A stretch of 64,000 nucleotides of DNA from Holothuria scabra (Eukaryota; Echinodermata; Holothuroidea; Aspidochirotida; Holothuriidae), in the NCBI GenBank assembly GCA_037179385.1, contig CM074187.1, forward strand, positions 16,741,450-16,805,449, written 5' to 3'. Shown here piece by piece: positions 28,691 to 54,680 of the stretch (position 1 is its first letter; each line of letters opens with the position of its first letter). The translations under genes were made by a program, and so were the position numbers. The notes under the pieces are model-generated. The model ran no database searches, was not told where the DNA came from, and saw only the letters and a list, made by a program, of their open reading frames with translations.

Positions 28691-30046
28691 ATAGGTTTAC
28701 GCTTTAGCCAATAGAATTACCCTTAAATTACGACTTAAATACATCAAAAATACCCTAAATATTTGTCGAGAGATCTTAACTTAGCCGAATAAGGTTGTGA
28801 ACATACTTGTGAGAAAAATAAAGGCCTTTATTAATCTGTTAGCAAGTTGGTCTGATCTATTCGAATCTCCCAGATAACACCATGTAATATGTTAGGCGCG
28901 TACTTTATTTAGGCTACAATATGCATGGCTTCATTTATTGTTTGTATTGAAATATCAAAATATTCGGTTGGGTTGATTTACGGTATTTATATGTTCACAT
29001 TTTGGAAGCAATGCAGGGATACTTAAATGTAATATTGGTATCAACTTTAGAGAATTTGGGGATAATTTTATTTAATGCAAGTGTAAACTTTATTCAATAC
29101 TACGGTGTATTTGAATTCAATTCGAGGTCGTAATTTAAGCCGATGCTGGTATAAATTTTTATTTATACCCGCGATGAAATCGATTTTATCCTGGTTTTTC
29201 TGCACTCTGGTTAGCGTGAACTTGACAGTCTAAAATAGATTTAATGCTGGTATTCATTTGACAATTAATATATACAGCGACTAAATACAGTATTTGTCTA
29301 TCGTGGCTTTCCGAAACTTACCAGTGACACCTTTGCATCTGGGGCATGGGTAGCCTGCTCCATTCATATTTTGACCCCCAAAATAAATTGATCTGAAATT
29401 TTTTAAGCATCCTATATTTGTAGGAGTCGAAAGGCGTAAAGTAGGATTCAGAATCCAATTCAAACATTCATGGAAATGTCATTTCAGGTGATGTTTCAGG
29501 TGATTCAGAACTTTATTTGATCCAAACAAAGGAACCCAGATTGCCTCCAGGCAAAAGGGAACAAGGACCGTTTTTTGAGGGGCCCCGGTGTTTAATGTAA
29601 TTACAGTATGTTTGAAATGTTACCGGATGAAGTGACCTTGACATGTACGATTTGTCACATACTCACATACTGGTTATGACCCTTACTTCAAATAAATGTT
29701 GATGCTACTCCGTTTTTCATAAGAATTACAGGTTAATAGTCCCTCTTATAGACGGCGGGATACCAATGGCATTGATATCAATTTTTGAGTGGAGGTTACA
29801 TTAATGTCTACATTTTGAAGCCAAACATTGTTACATAGATACTACCAAACATTTCACTTACGACTCCCATAGGTGAGTTAAACTATTCACCTGCAAACGT
29901 TCTGCACCTGTTTATTTCAACCGCATTGTTATAACGATGGGTGGATGTAAAGCCATTATCTTAGAAAAGAAAACAAATCAAAATTCGAATGCCATTTCTA
30001 GTAGTCTGCAAGACAAATTCGGCTGAACTTAGTTTTACGTCAGTCT
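28691..30046. other. Intergenic, AT-rich, nothing recognised
   Basis: No gene, tRNA or element ends were recognised. The longest open frames are short and unlike known proteins. Confidence 0.4.
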
Positions 30047-30700
30047 CCATCAGGGGCGTAGCCAGGATTTTCTTGTGGGGGGGGGGGGCAAAGTCGACTC
30101 ATCGTCCCCAATCTTGACCAACAGGACTATCTAAGCGAAGCGCCACCATCGGTTGGCGCGGAGCGTACAAAAAAATTTTTGGTTTTAGAAACCCCTCAGA
30201 TGGCAGGAAACGGCACTTCCCGGGTGTTTTATTTCTGCATGTTCCCAGCCTGGAAATATGGATCTCATTTTTTGATATTTCTCAATTAATGCAAAAAAAA
30301 AAAAAAATCAATCTATGAAAAATGTTAATACATGTTTCTAAGCGAAGCTCTACCATCGATTGGCGCGGAGCGTACTAGGAAATTTTTGGCTTTACAAACC
30401 CCTCAGATGGCCGGAAACGGCACTTCCCGAGTGTTCTAAGCAAGAATATGTTCACCCCAACTTCGAAATTCTCCCCACTTCTTAATTGAAGCACTTGACA
30501 AATATTGAGCGGCTGAACATACCTTTAGCCCAAACTTTTTCATTTTTCATCGCCGCCACTGGGGTGTGGCATTTTCTTGAGGGAGCGAAGCGCCCAAGTG
30601 AGGAGCCGAGCGACCGAACGGGGAGAGGGAGTGGTTCTCCCCCTCCTACCCCAAGGAGATTTTGCAATTTTACATCAAAATTGGGCGATCTGGTGAACAC
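30047..30700. repeat. Poly-G-headed repeat with two GGCGCGGAGCGTAC monomers
   Basis: Starts AGGGGCGTAGCCAGGATTTT and a G run. Monomers at 30130-30225 and 30345-30440 share TAAGCGAAGC(G/T)C(C/T)ACCATCG, TTGGCGCGGAGCGTAC, AAATTTTTGG, CCCCTCAGATGGC and GGAAACGGCACTTCCC. Confidence 0.6.
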
Positions 30701-33081
30701 CTTAGTTGGAATTTTTGGACATTTTCAATCTTGTATCAATGTTTTCCTTATTCCCTCGAGAGTTAGCAGGGTTAGTGTGTGATTGTAAGAGGGTTATTCG
30801 GTACGAGTCAATGGGGTCCTAGGGAATTGTGTCGCACTGGAACAAAACAGCTACTCAAAAAAGACATAAGGCTTACATTTAGTTGGCTAAACCAGGGGAA
30901 TTGAAATTTTGCCCTGAAAAATGCCAAAACTCCATTTAAATAAAAAAATTAAAAATAAAAAAATTAGGTATGAGCGGGACCACGGGCCTGTCTCCCTGGG
31001 TGTCACCTTCCCCTTTTGGAATGTTTTGCTTTCTCGAAGAGCTTAGATGCAATATGGTGCTATATTTTGTTCTTTTTATACTAGATTCCAGTGTTATCCA
31101 CAGGGGGTTTTAGAGGACCGACACGTCCTCCTAGTGAAATTGACCGCCCCTCCAAAATAGTTGCCGCTCTCCAAAAAATGCAGCTTCCATTTCTAGTTCA
31201 TTGCTTCATCACACATATACAAGTTATAACTGGAAAAATGTGACTTCCATCCAGGCTTGGGGCCAGGATTTGCCCGACGAAGGGCCACTCTCCGAACGGG
31301 GGAGTGGCAGGGTCGGTAGCGACCCAAGCCCCGACAGCCAGGATGCCGTCGATGAGTTGGTGAGGGAGGTTTGAAGAAAACCTGTGCACTATACCTGCCA
31401 TTGGGAGCCATAAACGACATCAAATTTGTATATGCTGGAGGAAGATATTTCCGCACTGATTTAACCGTGGAAAAGGGGGCAAAAAATTTTTGGGTTAGTA
31501 CACTAACAAGAATCTGTACTAATTTAAATCTTATATAGGTCAATAAATTGTCCCGGCATTTGGGCCCTATCGGACACAAATTATATTGTACTTTCTTCTT
31601 CGAATCCGTACCGCACGACTGACACAAGAGATAATTAACTAAGTTTAGCGAAATGATATGAAATTCCCGACAAGGACATTAATCCATTTATTCTACTTAT
31701 TAATTTACATGAAAAGATGGGAGGGGTTTGTACTTTATTAGCTCTAGGTAACGGAACTGAGGAAGAGTGTGCAAAGCGTACCGAACATTTTGGGTTTTAT
31801 CGCAGAAATAACTCTTGTGAAAGCCAAAATAACTAAACCGACCATGAGAAGGCGACAGGTTATCCCCTACAGGGGGTGGGCCATGCCAGCGACCACAAGT
31901 TCCGACAGCCCCTTTGTCGAGGGGGGGGGGGGTATGAAGGAGCCTAACTATCCCATGTCATTGCAGCCTTGGGCACATTTTGCACAATGTTACTTAATAT
32001 TTTAAAAGCCGAGTTAATGTTCTTTTGAGTCTGAATCGTGAAATTGCAAAGTGCGCAAAGCGCGCGAAATTTTTTGGTGGGCTTACAAAAATAACATAGC
32101 CTATGTAATCATTAAGAACAAAAAGGAAAAAAAATAGAAACTGTAGTTGTTGTAGACCGTATCGGGGATAACATACATTGTGTCGAAACAACCTGGAATA
32201 CCTGATAAAATAGCCAAACTATGCTCCGTGAGTGGCTCACCATCTGACCTATCGCATGACACACACAAGAGAACAGCAACTAGGCTTTGTGATATGCATA
32301 AAATTTACGAACTCTGCACAACCTGTGTACTCTGCCTACCAGTTACTTGGTAAGGTTGAGAGGACTTACACTCTCTAGATATGTGGGATGGAAGTACTGA
32401 AAAAACTGGAGTGAATCTACAGCGCGCGTAGCGCGCCGAAAATTTGGGGTTCTTATTAGGGAAATTGTCCCTTGAGAGCAAAAAACAGGTAAACCATCGG
32501 GGAGACTAGTTGCCGTCGGGGACTGCATACTTTATCGTAACGACTAAGAGCCCCCCCCCCCCGAAAAACTGTAAAAAATGCCCCCGATTCTCTCCCTCCT
32601 CTTGCCGTTTGTTTATTTATTTTTATTTTTTTTTATTTTTTGGCTCCCTTAATTTTTTCAACATCGCCCATCGCGTCCCCAAAATTTCTGTGGGGGGGGG
32701 GGGCACTCTGCCCCCCTGGCCCCCCCCCCCCCCGCTGGCTACGCTAGTGGTCTCCATGCCAGCTGCAGTGCTGGGCATGAGGTTAAACTGCATCCAGGTT
32801 GTGGCTTCTGTTCTATTCAGCCAGTCTAGAGCAGGACCACTCAGTGTTTGCCCTTTGGGGACTTTTAGAAAAAAGCGCTGATGTGGCGGACTGCTTGGAT
32901 CTTATGTGTCCTACTAGAGACATATGGCAATATGCCTGATTCATTAGATTCTGGCTGGTACCGTATAGCACCCCTGAATCTCAGTCTGTTAGTAAGATTA
33001 GGTTTCATGGCTCAGTTTCTAACCAGTTGGTTTAAAGTCGGGTCGGGCACGGCCTTTTTCCAGTTGTCGCTCACTGGCTTG
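30701..33081. other. Intergenic with poly-C repeat fragment
   Basis: Mostly unrecognised. 32545-32755 is a C/G-run repeat ending CCCGCTGGCTACGCTAGTGG, which resembles the opposite end of elements beginning GGGGCGTAGCCAG. A G run is at 31920-31932. No gene is supported. Confidence 0.4.
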
Positions 33082-34936
33082 CATGGGCGTCGATTGGGGG
33101 GGGGGGGTGCAGGGGGCATGCCCCGCCACTTTTTTGAGTGGAGGGGACACTAACGTAAATGTCCCCCCCACACACACACACACTTTTTGTGACCTGAAAC
33201 TTAAAAGTTAGGAACTACCAAAAAGACTATACATGTATGTTATGGAAGGTGTCTTCTACCGATTACGATCAATTTTCTGTATCAATAATTCCACATGTTT
33301 ACTTCACAAATCCCCCAAATGTTCGCGCGCTCCGCTCGCTAGCAGTCTAATTGATGTTCTTTTTTCACTTATCAAACATACATTATTCATCGGTCTCTAT
33401 GATTATGTCCATTGTTCGTGCGCATAGGGTAGCAGGTGTGGATATGGAGGAACACAACATTTCGGAACTCGAAGAAGAGGAATCATCCCCCACTATGTTT
33501 TAATGAAATCTGTAATCTTAATGAATGACCAGTCTGGCAAGATGAAATTGGCAAACACATTTTAAAGAAACCTAAAATGTCTCGGTACACAGTTCTGCAT
33601 AAATGATTTCCAATGCAAATGTCACACGTTTGTATAACGATTCAAACATGTCGTATTTAGAGCATTATCAGAGAAGAAAAATGCCACTGACGTTTGCTAG
33701 ATAAGAAACTTCAATCTGTAATTAAGGTACACCTCCATCCTCTGGCTGCAGATACTGCATGATGAGGTGTCGTTCGAAAGGACATATTTTAATGGTTTTT
33801 TGTATCAACAATCTTACACCGGTAGGCCTTTGCAAAGTGGGTACCACTCCCTCCCCCGATCTGCGATTTTCCCGCAGTAGACTGAAGTGTGCTTTTGCTA
33901 AATTCATGGATTTATTTTACCTTCTTCCATTACAAATGGTTCCATTCTATTAGACCTTTGCACATCTTTCGTTGTGATTCTACATTGACCGAAGTCCCTT
34001 AAAGTAATCAGCCACCTTTTCAAGACCATTTTGGAAAACTTTGGAGTTTCCAAGTAACTCAAAATATTGGAACATGTATCACCATTTGCACCTGGGCCCC
34101 CTTCTCCTGGACACCCATTGGCGTATAGCTACAGAGGGCAGGCGGCTCTGAAAAATAAAGAATTCGGAAATGTGCTATTTGTGAAACCGGTCTACTGTGG
34201 TTTTGACAACTCATGACATTCCGAAATTCCGAATTCGCAGCAGTAAAAGTTCCATATTCATCATTATTTTTTTTAAAAAAAAGCAAAACTTTCCGCGCGC
34301 TTCGTGCGCCGCTAATTGCAATTCCTAAACAGAAGTGATCGCTCATACCTTCAGTTTGGTAAACTTTTCCGAGCTCCGGAAGTGTCAAAATCGGAAATTT
34401 GCTGTATGTGACACCAGAACATCAAGTTACACCGGCAACTAAACACTGCTACTTTCGTAAAGTTTCTTTCATAAAATTCCAAATTTTCTTCAATATAAGT
34501 TCTTGACACAAAGAAAAAATCGTCGGAATTCCTCATATGGTAGGCGATGGATAACATTATGTTACAACAACGGTCTTTGGTCGCCGCTCAATCTCAGATT
34601 TGCCAATAGGAAATGCAAATTCTTCAGTAATCCCCCAACTTTTCAAATTTAGTTACAGGAAGCCCCAAATCCCAAACTTTTCTTCAATACAAGCTCCATA
34701 TTTTCAAATATTTGAAAAAGGGCAAAAATTTTAACGCGCTTCGCGCCCCTCAGATTTCATCCCTAGTACACTGTTGTTCACAATTGCATAAAATCGTAAA
34801 ATTCGGATGCTTGTCCACTCTCTTCCGGCAAAACTTTCTGGCTACGCCGCTGTAGACACTTTACCTGGACAGAAGAAATAATTAGGCCAGATGCCCCCCC
34901 CCCCCCCCAACTTGGAAAATCAAATCGACGCCCCTG
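33082..34936 (+). mobile_element. Second copy (1.85 kb) of the element at 11955-13454
   Basis: Begins CATGGGCGTCGATTGGGGGG and ends CAAATCGACGCCCCTG. Colinear with 11955-13454 through GGAGGGGACACTAACGTAAA, ATGACCAGTCTGGCAAG and CCAATAGGAAATGCAAATTC, with extra sequence near 33640-34140. Possible flanking duplication CTGGCTTG/CTGGCAGG (6 of 8 match). Confidence 0.7.
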
Positions 34937-35065
34937 CTGGCAGGCTGGCTTGTTTTTCCTACTCCAATTCTTATGTTGAGCACTAAGCACAATGACAGTA
35001 GCTTTCCTTTTGAAAGTTTTCGGTGTGACCCTGGTTCTTAAAGAAAGTTGCCCATAGAGTAGCAA

Positions 35066-35238
35066 CATAGGCGTACGAAACGGGGTGCAATCGGGCGGGG
35101 GGCACTCGCCCTCCCAATTTTGACAAAAACAGTTGGTCCATTCGGGCAAAACATGAGCAAAACATGATAAATAGTGTCATTATTTGGGCAAAAATTGCTC
35201 TAGCCCCCTCGAAAAAAATTACCCCTCGTACGCCTATG
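35066..35238. mobile_element. 173-bp MITE with perfect 13-bp TIRs
   Basis: CATAGGCGTACGA at 35066-35078 and TCGTACGCCTATG at 35226-35238. G-rich just inside the left end, C-rich and A-rich inside the right. Confidence 0.75.
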
Positions 35239-37050
35239 GGTGACAATTCCACACGATGTAATGCTGAACATGTGTTCGCCTTTACCATTCTCACATTCTA
35301 ATGGTTTTATGACAACGTTCTGTTGTTTTTAACCCAAAACAATTCTCCGAATAAATATTTCACAGCATATGTAACCTTAATGTAAAGTTCAGAATATATG
35401 TAGGGGGAATTAGTTGCACGTTACGCTAAGCTGTAATTTGCCTTTTTTCGAAGTGAAACAGATATTTTGTCCGAATTGCGTATAGGTTGCTTTCATCGAC
35501 CGAGTAGCCACTGACTTTTGAAGTTTAAACAGAATAGATAAGTGGAATAGCGCCGTCTGCAACAGTGACGAGTGATGAGGAATGTCGCCGTCTACAACAG
35601 TGACGAGTGATAACTGTGTTCGCCATAACAGCACGTCTGGGATTACTCTCTCTCTTGCATTGGGTCAAGTCCCCTCATATTGCCCAGCACCCATTCCCTT
35701 AGCCTGCGTAGCGCCTGTGTGAATGCCACCCCTTAGGCTGCAGCCCTTCAGTTTTTCGTATCGGTGAGCTGAACGAAAAGCTTCGTCCGCTCCGTGGACT
35801 ACCATCCCCTACAAAAGTAGATTAAAATATGCACTCGTCTTCCATCTTTATATCTGCTCTGTCACCAGCACAGGTTATCAAACAACCGCATGTAAGCTTA
35901 CCTACCGTATAACCGAATTATTTTTTGTGCACACCACGATTTTAGCTGACATTTACTTCTCAAAGAGTAAAACGACAATCTGGTGGCCGCATTTCTCTTT
36001 CTGTGTTCCTCCGTAGCCTTGATTAATATGGGTGGCGTCCATACAAATCATTTTGATGATTGTTGACATGTGACACTTCCTTTACTTGTCTGGTTTTCTA
36101 TTCCGATGCTACATGGAGGAAACATTGAACACATATCTCAGCGGATTTAAACTTCGGAACATAATATGATTGTCTTGATTGTGTTGTGCACTCGTCCGGT
36201 TACCTGGCTGTCAGATTTACTGCTTTAACTGGGCGTGGTAACACGAACTATACCATGCATTATGCATACTTCCGGCTTAAAAGGTATCCCATTAACCTAT
36301 ATGAACTGATACTTTTTAAATATTTTTTCCACCTCCCTCAGGATTCTTTTACAAAGGGCACTGTAATGCTATACCAGAACATTTCTACAGGCAGGGTAAA
36401 CTGTACATTATGTGACTTAACTAGGATTTCTCTCTGAGGGGGCATGCAATGTGGTGTGTGATGGTCGGTCTAGGGGTGAACCGATCTTACTCCAAAAAAT
36501 TTGTTTTGCTTCTATGATAATGTTCAATCACGTCATAATTGCAGAATGTAATGAAAAAATGAAACATGAAAAACGAAATAAAATTTTAGCTGTACCATGG
36601 TCATCAGACGGAACAGATCGCAGTCCCAAGAAATTCTAAAATCTTGAATGAAGTAGGAAAATAATCCAGAAACCCACAAACTAAAAGGCAGTGGGCACGG
36701 CTATAACCAAATTTTACCCCGACATAAAGAAGGCGTTAGATGGTGCGGTTGGTACACTTAATATTAGGCCTAATTATTAAGTTCCTCTGACTTAATTGGA
36801 AGGAAATGAATGGAAGATAAGACTGCATGAAATCTCCAACAATGATGAATATCTAATTATCTCCAAAGGCAATCACACACATCAAGATGTGTATCAAAAA
36901 GTTTGGACCTTTCCCCCTATAATCAACAAACAAACACTCCAAAAGTTTACCAATTTGTACTTCGTGCCACCAAAGTAGTTACACAGTAGGCTTTAACAAG
37001 TAAATCGACACTTTTTTCAATCCGTCACCAAAATAAGGCAAAACTTCAAA
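35239..37050. other. Upstream region of the first cholinesterase-like gene
   Basis: No gene recognised. A local duplication GCCGTCTGCAACAGTGACGA / GCCGTCTACAACAGTGACGA lies at 35552-35610. No clear TATA box was identified near the start codon at 37051. Confidence 0.4.
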
Positions 37051-48807
<11,757 letters not shown>

Positions 48808-48905
48808 AAAAAATATTCTCATCAAACTAATCTAAGAAAAGTAAATCAGATGAATTATGGCAATGAATTTTATGAAATTGAATATTTAATATCCACACTC
48901 TGGAA

Positions 48906-48911
48906 AATAAA
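48906..48911 (+). terminator. Polyadenylation signal AATAAA
   Basis: About 100 bp after the stop codon of the cholinesterase-like gene 1; the only hexamer close enough to suit it. Confidence 0.65.
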
Positions 48912-50744
48912 CGATTTTTGTTTGGAAGATAACATTTTCTTCTTTAATCATTTTAGAGGGGAACGAGGAGGATAACTTTTTTATTAAAGAATCAAAAACA
49001 TGTTTTAAGTGTATTTTAACTAAGTAGCACAAAGTTTAATTTTCCCTTTAGCACATTTTACGACACCTATGTAATAAACTTGATTCCGTATTTACCTTTC
49101 AAACGTTTCAAGAGATCTTACTTGGAATCTCGTACACTGTTTCTTCTTTCTCCAGTTTAAAATCTTATTACCTTAAATGTTTGGTATTTTTCTTTTTTTT
49201 TACAACTCTATAGTTTATAAATATTACAAGATACTAGATTTCTTATTTGGATATCTCAAAGATTCGTTCTATTATATGTCGGGCATAGATACTTCATAAT
49301 GTTATTGTTCGATTGGTAAGTTTAGTAAGACTTAAATTATCTGCATCGTTATCGTTTGAAGAGTGCGTGTTATCACATTAACCTCAACCTAATTGTGAAC
49401 AACCCCTTTGGATTACGTGTCACCATACCTCTAATGACGAACAGTTTTATCTCTCCTTAATGAGTCCATGGGCTAAAGCGGTTACCACACTAAGAAATTG
49501 TTTGAAAATATAAGGCAACAAAACTGTGGTAAGCTGTGTAGTAATGACTCTAAACAAAATGGTATCTTTGAGTAAAAGAAGAAATTGGCCATTTTCAGAG
49601 TATCTATGGCTAGATGGCTAGTTATCTATACTAAAATCTTATCAAACAATAAGTAAACTAATCAGTGAGTAAAGATCAGGTTTATGTACTTTATTCTGTC
49701 AAAAACCAGAAATGAGAAAGGCAAAGGTTAAACAAGGGGTCGGCAACCTTCAGCCATCGAGAAGTCTTACGGTTTGGTTACCACAAAGCTAGAAAAATAA
49801 GTAGCAACCTGCCAGTGCCAGACATCTCATTAATGATGCATTTAGGTAAGACGCGGTGGTTTCAGGCCTGGAGACCTCACCTCTTTTTTCCAAATTCTAA
49901 CAATATCTTATACGCGAAAATTAACATAATCTTAAAGGCATGTTCTGGTGGCTTTTCGCCTCTGTCTTGTAAGAAAAACAAAAATTTTACCACATCATGT
50001 CCTTCAACCGATTTCACAATACCATTTTCCTAACATAAGATATCTCACTTTAAAGATTGGTTATTTTTGTTAAAAAATACCTCTGCGTTTCAACAAATTC
50101 ACATAAAGTTATGTAATGTGGGCACATTCTCATGTGGGCACAAATTCCTTTTGTTTTTCTTTATAATTGAACACCCTGTTTTTCCTTGAAATTTGATACT
50201 GTTGGAACGTTTGAATATGTTTTCCTGTAGATCTATACCTTCACCATACATACAGTACAACCACCAATACTGCTTCATGTTGCTTGCAGCGGCATCATTA
50301 TTATAAATAAATTGAATACAATGTTAAATTAATGTGCCACAATGGCATCACAGATTTCCCATGATGCATCAAATCCCAAGAAAAAATTGCAATAATTAAA
50401 AAAAATTATATCTTCGGAACGCTATAAGCTATCGAGATGCCGTTTTCACCTTCCGGAAGAGGAAATTTGTCTGCTTATTTTGAAGTGAACGAATCTTGTC
50501 TCCAGAATATGCCTTTAATCTAGGAGGATCTTCAAAGGAAATTTCACACACTCATTAATTTGCAACAAAAGAGGCCAAAAATTCGAAACGTAAAGTGTAT
50601 ATCAAGCCTGGGAAACACCGTGTCCGGCTGTTTGGAGGGTGACGACTTGGCAAATATTTTATTTTTGCTCAGCGCCAACAGGAAGTGACACTCAGCTCAG
50701 AGAGTCTTTTCAGCAGAATTGCGTATTTTAAAGATATATTTTCA
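48912..50744. other. Intergenic, nothing recognised
   Basis: AT-rich spacer between the two esterase genes. Only short unrecognised open frames. A GTGTCCGGCTG monomer fragment lies at about 50620-50710. Confidence 0.4.
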
Positions 50745-51035
50745 TCATCCCACACAGTTCCAATTCTCCCAACCTACTTACTTCTAGCCCTTCCCACATT
50801 TATCTAAAACTCATCTTTATCCAGACACAATCCTAGTTTATTGCTTCATGGCTTGTCCCAGTGGCCATATAAGTCCATAATGTGTAATCAAGACACTCTC
50901 AGTGCCCATGCTGTGTAATTTAGCTATGATGCATTGTTTGAATATGATGCCAATCAAAGAGCTGTACCAATTGAGAGTTTTGATATATGCATACTGAAAC
51001 TGTAGTTTGGGGTGATGAATGACTGCCTTTAAGAA
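50745..51035. mobile_element. MITE of the 20329-20885 family
   Basis: Shares ACAGTTCCAATTCTCCCAAC, TCCAGACACAATC, TTTATTGCTTCA, CACTCTCAGT, AATCAAAGAGCTGTACCAAT and CTGTAGTTTGGGGTGATGAA with the elements near 20.3-21.2 kb. Confidence 0.65.
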
Positions 51036-52039
51036 TATCATCGCGTCAAACCCACAAACAAATACAAATTAACACACACGCACCTCAGCCCTCCGTTTTT
51101 GTAATTTCTGGATCGGCACCTGGGTTGCCAGTTTTCCCTTAATATACCAACAATACTCTACCGAAATTGTTGTTTCAATTTGAGACTAAAAGTAATATTG
51201 CTTGAGAGTTACCAGAATAACTTTGAAATTAAGAATAGGTCTTTGATTTAGTGTGCCTCGGGAAATCTTTCATTTTTCGTGTCTGGCCCGTTCAATCCCT
51301 GTATAAAACCATTCGGAGTTCTGCCCGAAAAGATAACGTTTCCAATCGATATTTTCGGCAGAATGTGCTAAACTGTGTGACCTTCAGATTCCCATACATA
51401 AGGTATTAGGTAGGTTTGAAATAAATTAACCAGGAAATCAAGGGCATTATATCGATATTGATGAATAATGTGAAACAAAAGACATCAAAACATAAATCTG
51501 CCAGATGTCGGCTTTAGATTTAAATGATTAAATGTTTTACTATTTGATATTATTATTAATTTTACAAGTTACTAATTGCCTCTGGTTAAAAGCTGTGTGT
51601 GAAAATGTATATCTAGGCTTACTATTGTATTGTTTGAGATCATATATGTGTTCTGCTAATATTGTACAAACTTAAGTACCGCTCTCACATTTGCAAATGC
51701 AACACACAAACTTGGATCCTTATTCCAACATTTCCCAAACAGATGAATTCCTCAACAAATAAAAACAATTCTGATGATGTTAATGCCTATACCAGCAATG
51801 TGTCTTTATCTTGACGGACAGATGTTTTAATCTTCGGACTGTGAACAAAAGGTGGGTACCCCCCCCCCCCCACCCCTAAAATTTGAACACCATTTAATTC
51901 GCATGTTTCTACTTGATGATGCTTTACGACGAGGGTAACATGCAACTGTATTAAATTTGAATAAACTTTCAGATGTAAGGAGGACCTGGCGCACTCCATT
52001 TCTTTTTGAGATCAGAAGAGTCCCTATAGAGTTTATACA

Positions 52040-52215
52040 CAGACGTCATTGCGTTGCGCGTCTTTCTTTTTTTCCATTCAGGAGTCCATTTTACAACAAT
52101 TGTTATTAAGGTGTTGTTGTCCGGGCGTTTCGGTAACACAACAACTGCGCATGATCAGTTCCATCCAGTAGGCCAAACTGAAACTTGCTGACGTCACGTG
52201 CGTAACCTCTCATGA
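52040..52215. mobile_element. MITE of the TGACGTCACGTGC family, uninterrupted
   Basis: TTTATACACAGACGTCATTG, TTGCGCG, GTCCATTTTACAACAATTG, TGATCAGTTCCATCCAG and TGACGTCACGTGCGTAACCT align with 6068-6217, showing the site without the palindrome-array insertion. Confidence 0.7.
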
Positions 52216-53030
52216 AATAGATGGACACGTTTGTCTCAAAGTCAGGGGTGTAGCTAGACATTTGTCAAGGGCGTGACGAAGTCCATAGACAGACGATCAG
52301 TGCTCCGCACAAGAAAACATTTGCCTATTGACTCCCTGAAATGACACTTCAGAATGCTAATACCATGATTACACCCAGTCATACAGATAGTAGTTCTCAG
52401 TGACGTCAAAACTATCTATGTTACAGTGGTTCTTGAGATGGGCAATATCTACTTTTTCCAAAGTCCTCTGGCAAAGGGCCGTTCGGCGAAACGAAACTTG
52501 AAACTGCTTCCCGAAGAAGCTATACGGTACGTCCACTTACAAACAACACTTGACCAACCCCAAGGCCTTCAGACCATTTATCTTGATCGTCTTGAAACTT
52601 TTCTGCTACATTTTTTGGGTTAAACTTTGCGAAATAAATTATACATTGAAGGTAAAATGTACATTCAACCCAATTTGAATTAACATGCTGTGGACGATGT
52701 GTCATACAGAGGATCGGAGATCTTAAAATTGACCTGTCATGCATTCGTCATATCAAATCAATTTGAAAGTTAAGTAACTGAAGCAAAAATCATGGAAAAA
52801 CAATCCCCTTGTACCTAATTCCGGTCCGTTTTTATTTATGTGGCGGTTAGATGTAAAAACCTTTAAGATTAAGACAAACTTTCGGAGGGCGCAGCGACTT
52901 CTTAATCCATTTTTTTAAATAACCAGCTTTAAGTTCAGTTCACTCGTAACCTGCCAGACGGTGACATCTGTTGTCAAGATAGTACGTCAAGTTATTCATG
53001 AGATGATTTTTCATCTCAAGTATACATTCC

Positions 53031-53191
53031 CAGGGCCGTAGCCTGAGCAAAATCTCTAGGGGGCAGTTCCAACACTGCCTATGTAGAGCGCCACCATCAA
53101 TTAGCACGTGGTGTATGTACAATTTGGAAATCAGAAGGGGGGGGGGAAGTTGCCCCCCTTGTCCCCCCCCCCCCCACAGGCTACGGCCCTG
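53031..53191. mobile_element. 161-bp MITE with perfect 15-bp TIRs and 5-bp duplication
   Basis: CAGGGCCGTAGCCTG at 53031-53045 and CAGGCTACGGCCCTG at 53177-53191, flanked by ATTCC on both sides. G and C runs lie near the right end. Confidence 0.8.
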
Positions 53192-53370
53192 ATTCCTCTT
53201 CATGTAAGTTTTTCTTCACTCTGCATTTAAAACTCGACCCTAAGTCAGTTTATGTTGCAACTTCCTGGTCAGTTGCAAATATAATATACAAAAAAGGAAA
53301 AATATAATCCACCGCAACTCTGAAATATTTCTGGTCAAATTTAAATAGAATCTAATCAATTGGAGCACTC

Positions 53371-53500
53371 ACCGGAATCTTGTCAAATCTTTGACTAGAT
53401 TCGACTCATTAATTAAACGAATAGTTTCATTTCTGAACCATTTCTAGTCAATTTTGAAACGAATCTTTTCAAATATATGACAAGATTCCGGTTTGTGTCC
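53371..53500. mobile_element. Short inverted-repeat element
   Basis: CACCGGAATCTTGTCAAAT at the left and TGACAAGATTCCGGTTTG at the right, with inner ACTAGATTCG/CGAATCTTTTC also inverted. Non-coding; may extend to about 53330-53520. Confidence 0.6.
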
Positions 53501-53520
53501 CATTTTGAATAGATGTTTTT

Positions 53521-54637
53521 GAGAATGCATAAATTTCTTTACTAAATAAAGATGTTATACGTAGCCTGACATCGCCCATAGTCCATCTAACTACATAGCC
53601 CATAGACTTTCATTTTGTGTCATTTGTCTCAGAGACGTGACCTTTGCCAGTATCGTGACCGCTTTCGACACCATTTGATCCAAATCTAGCTTTCCACTAA
53701 GTCAGGCTCCTTCAATTAAATTTTCTGAAGCACCACATCGATAAATATAACTAATATAATGCGCCACTTATCGCTGTCCTGGGGGAGGGGTTCCCCTTCC
53801 CCTGGAAAATTTTTGCGTTTCAAAAGGGGCTTACATGCAAAATGGTGCAAAATTTGTTCAATTTTTCGGCCAAATTTTTTCACAAACTGAACTATTTTTG
53901 TCGATTGACCGGTAACGGTTAATCAACATAGCACTGACTTTAATGAATGTAAACGGTGACGGGGATTTTACTTTCTTGTGAGAACAAATAGGACGTTTTT
54001 ATATCCTCGTCTGTATGTGAAGTCAGTTTGTGTGAAGTACTAGGTTTATTTACAGTGCCTTTTTTGAGACAGAACAATTCTTGTCAAAAAAAGTTATGAA
54101 AAGTTAAATTATTCAATATCCTCCTAGTAATTATTTGCACCACTCCAAACCACTTCGCGTGTCACAAGTGACGATCGCCGCTATTTGAGGAAGCCTGTAC
54201 TAGATCAATCGACCTCTTGAGACCAGAGCGAAAAGTTTTCAAAACTTTCGGCAGGAATTGTTGGCAGCCTAAAGAGTAAAAGAAGAATCATCTAAAAAGC
54301 ACGTACAGCAGGCAATAGTTCACTCTTGGTTCTCCGATATTACTTAAGAAATGCCGTACTGCCATTATTTTAATATATATTTAACCAGCTACCTTACTTG
54401 ACCTTCCCCCCTGGCAGTATCACAATAACATTGCCAATGGCGTGAGGTTGCTGCGAATGACATTCTTAACATCATTTATCGAGGTGCACAGACCGGCGTT
54501 TGAGACAATTGAGAACAAAGCTTGTAATATCTCAGATTGGGAAGGAAAACAGCGACCTCAATTACCAAACATACGGCTCTAAGTTGCTACACTGTAAAAA
54601 ATGGTACAAAATCGAGGAATCAAAAAAAAAAAAAAAA

Positions 54638-54680
<43 letters not shown>

